Notes under the pieces: model-generated
What the model saw: the letters and a program-made list of their open reading frames with translations, nothing else
Told to the model about the DNA's origin: nothing
Databases searched by the model: none
Translations under genes and position numbers: made by a program
Assembly (NCBI GenBank): GCA_016209865.1
Contig: JACQVL010000011.1
Span: forward strand, 1 to 7,663
DNA: 7,663 nucleotides
From: Candidatus Latescibacterota bacterium
GTDB lineage: Bacteria > JAAXHH01 > JACQVL01
Direction of reading: 5' to 3'
In this document: positions 6,478-7,663 of the stretch, piece after piece
Position numbering within the stretch: position 1 is the stretch's first letter
Layout of the letters: each line of letters begins with the position of its first letter

Positions 6478-6506
6478 TTGACAAAATGTGGCGGTTTGTG
6501 TATAAT
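6478..6506 (+). promoter_or_regulatory. Perfect-consensus sigma-70 promoter of the dehydrogenase gene
   Basis: TTGACA (6478-6483) and TATAAT (6501-6506) are both exact consensus hexamers with the optimal 17-bp spacer. Start of transcription is expected near 6513, giving a leader of about 85 nt. Such a strong core promoter usually needs repression or gives high constitutive expression; a perfect dyad begins four bases after the -10 box. Confidence 0.85.
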
Positions 6507-6509
6507 GGG

Positions 6510-6545
6510 CGGCATTGTCAACGGGATCCCTTGCTGACAATGCCG
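6510..6545. promoter_or_regulatory. 11-bp perfect dyad at the transcription start (operator or 5' stem-loop)
   Basis: CGGCATTGTCA (6510-6520) is followed by a 14-base loop and its exact reverse complement TGACAATGCCG (6535-6545). The loop itself contains the palindrome GGGATCCC (6523-6530). The dyad covers the predicted start site of the dehydrogenase mRNA. It could be a repressor operator, or a 5'-terminal stem-loop that protects the mRNA. It is not a terminator, because no T-run follows and it lies before the gene. Confidence 0.7.
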
Positions 6546-6586
6546 GAGACAGGCTGAGCGCGCGCGAATCGTGACAGCCAGACGAT

Positions 6587-6590
6587 GGAG
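6587..6590 (+). promoter_or_regulatory. Ribosome binding site deciding the GTG start of the dehydrogenase
   Basis: GGAG lies 8 bases before the GTG at 6599, good spacing. The next candidate, the ATG at 6611, is 20 bases away and has no site of its own, so the GTG start is preferred. Confidence 0.55.
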
Positions 6591-6598
6591 ATGATCCA

Positions 6599-7642
6599 GT
6601 GCCCGAACAGATGACGGCCGCCGTGTTGTACGGACAACACGATGTTCGAATTGAACAGATTGACATCCCTCAGATCGGTCCTCACGATGTCTTGCTCCGG
6701 ATCAAAGTCGCGCTCACCTGCGGGACGGACGTGAAGGTGTTCCAGCGCGGATACCACGCCAAGATGATCGTCCCGCCCGCCATCTTCGGCCATGAAGTGG
6801 CGGGCGAGGTCGAGGCAGTCGGCCGTCAGGTTCGCGGGTTTGAACCCGGCATGCGAGTCGTCTCCGCCAACTCCGCCCCGTGCGGCACCTGCTTCTACTG
6901 TCAGCGCCATCAGGAAAACCTGTGTGAGAACCTGTTGTTCATCAATGGCGCGTACGCCGAGTTTCTCCGCATCCCCGGCCAGGTCGTCGCCCGGAACCTC
7001 CTGTCCATCCCCGACCATGTGTCCTTCCGGGATGCGGCGCTCGTCGAGCCGTTAGCCTGCGTGCTGCACGGGCTCGAAGAGACCGGGGTGCAGCGGACGG
7101 ATACGGTCGCCGTCGTCGGGACGGGACCGATCGGGCTGATGTTCATCCGGATGGCGAAGCTGCGAGGGGCGACCGTCATCGCGGTCGGGAAGCGGGCCGA
7201 GCGCCTCAAAGCCAGCCGGCGCATGGGCGCGGATGAGGTCATCGACGCGGCGGCCGTCCCGGATGTCGTGGCGGCCGTCCGGGCGGCCACGGACGAGGGA
7301 CGGGGCGCGGACCGGGTGATCGAGGCGGTCGGCCGGCCGCCGGTCTGGGAGCAGGCGATCCAGATGGCCCGGCCGGGGGGAACGGTGAACCTGTTCGGCG
7401 GATGCCCGCCGCAGACGAACATTCAGGTGGATGCCGGACTCCTCCATTACTCCGAGCTGACGATCAAAGGCACGTTCCATCATACCCCGCGCTTCATCAA
7501 GCTGGCCCTCCGGCTGATCGCGGACGGGGTCATTCAATCAGACGCCCTCATCACCGGGGAAGCCCCGCTGAGCCAGCTCCCGCAAATCCTGGAGCGGATG
7601 CTGGGCAAGAACGGGGTGATGAAGACGGCGATCGTGCCGTAG
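6599..7642 (+). CDS. Zinc-dependent medium-chain dehydrogenase (iditol/threonine dehydrogenase-like)
   Basis: This 347-residue enzyme is predicted to oxidise a polyol or secondary alcohol reversibly with NAD(P), in the cytosol. The GroES-like catalytic domain has the zinc ligands C41 (CGTD), H65-E66 (GHEVAGEVEAVG) and E150 (VEPLACVLHG). The structural zinc lobe is complete (C95, C98, C101, C109). The Rossmann fold has GTGPIG (174-179). The end of the second strand reads VIAVGKRAERL (193-203), where NAD-dependent relatives carry an acidic residue; G197-K198-R199 instead suggests NADP preference. The C-terminal part (FGGCPP, HYSELTIKGTFHHTP, VIQSDALIT) resembles iditol-2-dehydrogenase-like proteins. 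The start is taken as GTG 6599 (MPEQMTAAVLY) because of GGAG at 6587-6590. ATG 6611 would begin exactly where many relatives do and cannot be excluded. It is a single-gene unit, divergent from the thymidylyltransferase operon, with heptad repeats on both sides. Substrate is not determined by sequence. Confidence 0.92.
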   Translation: MPEQMTAAVLYGQHDVRIEQIDIPQIGPHDVLLRIKVALTCGTDVKVFQRGYHAKMIVPPAIFGHEVAGEVEAVGRQVRGFEPGMRVVSANSAPCGTCFYCQRHQENLCENLLFINGAYAEFLRIPGQVVARNLLSIPDHVSFRDAALVEPLACVLHGLEETGVQRTDTVAVVGTGPIGLMFIRMAKLRGATVIAVGKRAERLKASRRMGADEVIDAAAVPDVVAAVRAATDEGRGADRVIEAVGRPPVWEQAIQMARPGGTVNLFGGCPPQTNIQVDAGLLHYSELTIKGTFHHTPRFIKLALRLIADGVIQSDALITGEAPLSQLPQILERMLGKNGVMKTAIVP

Positions 7643-7649
7643 GGCAGAG

Positions 7650-7663
7650 CAGTGACGAGTGAC
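7650..7663. repeat. Start of another heptad-repeat tract (cut by window end)
   Basis: Seven bases after the dehydrogenase stop codon CAGTGACGAGTGAC begins, the same AGTGACN heptad and the same orientation as the left arm at 6310-6337. The tract runs off the window, so it cannot be said whether it also forms an inverted repeat and serves as transcription terminator. Confidence 0.75.

Overview
This window is high-GC bacterial DNA, with strong G/C preference at third codon positions in all large genes. It has a one-component winged-helix regulator fused to a STAND-type NTPase, a eukaryotic-like Ser/Thr kinase (start only), an orphan HicB-like protein, and 7-bp tandem repeats scattered between and even inside genes. 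That mix suits an environmental, probably uncultured, signalling-rich bacterium. NC10/Rokubacteria, Acidobacteria or Nitrospirota-like lineages come to mind, but the sequence alone cannot fix the phylum. It looks like chromosome: no transposase, integrase, phage gene, tRNA, rRNA or CRISPR was seen.

Layout. Positions 1-6272 are coded on the minus strand. In order of transcription they hold a long-form glucose-1-phosphate thymidylyltransferase (6272-5208), a 926-residue wHTH-STAND NTPase-HEAT-membrane regulator (5125-2345), a secreted family-5 solute-binding protein (2333-693), a 55-residue HicB-like protein (565-398), and a Ser/Thr kinase cut off by the window edge just after its HRDLK catalytic motif (401-1). 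The regulator and binding protein are 12 bp apart or less and almost certainly co-transcribed. The HicB-like and kinase genes overlap by ATGA and have a good promoter of their own at 625-653. Positions 6599-7642 on the plus strand encode a zinc-dependent medium-chain (iditol/threonine-type) dehydrogenase.

The 326-bp divergent region (6273-6598) is rich in structure. It has a perfect-consensus sigma-70 promoter (TTGACA, 17 bp, TATAAT) for the dehydrogenase, followed directly by an 11-bp perfect dyad. A second, weaker promoter faces the other way. A nested inverted repeat follows: 28-bp arms of GTCACTN heptads enclosing a GAAA-capped ATTCCCGC hairpin. The same heptads begin again just after the dehydrogenase stop codon at the window end, and a related TGAC-containing heptad lies in frame inside the regulator gene.

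How the genes may work together (inference): the regulator looks like a membrane-anchored transcription factor with an NTPase switch. The co-transcribed binding protein, which has no permease or transport ATPase beside it here, could be its extracytoplasmic ligand sensor. CGTGAGA direct repeats and a palindrome just before the regulator start are a candidate autoregulatory operator. The sugar-nucleotide enzyme and the dehydrogenase are metabolic neighbours whose link to the signalling genes is not shown by the sequence.
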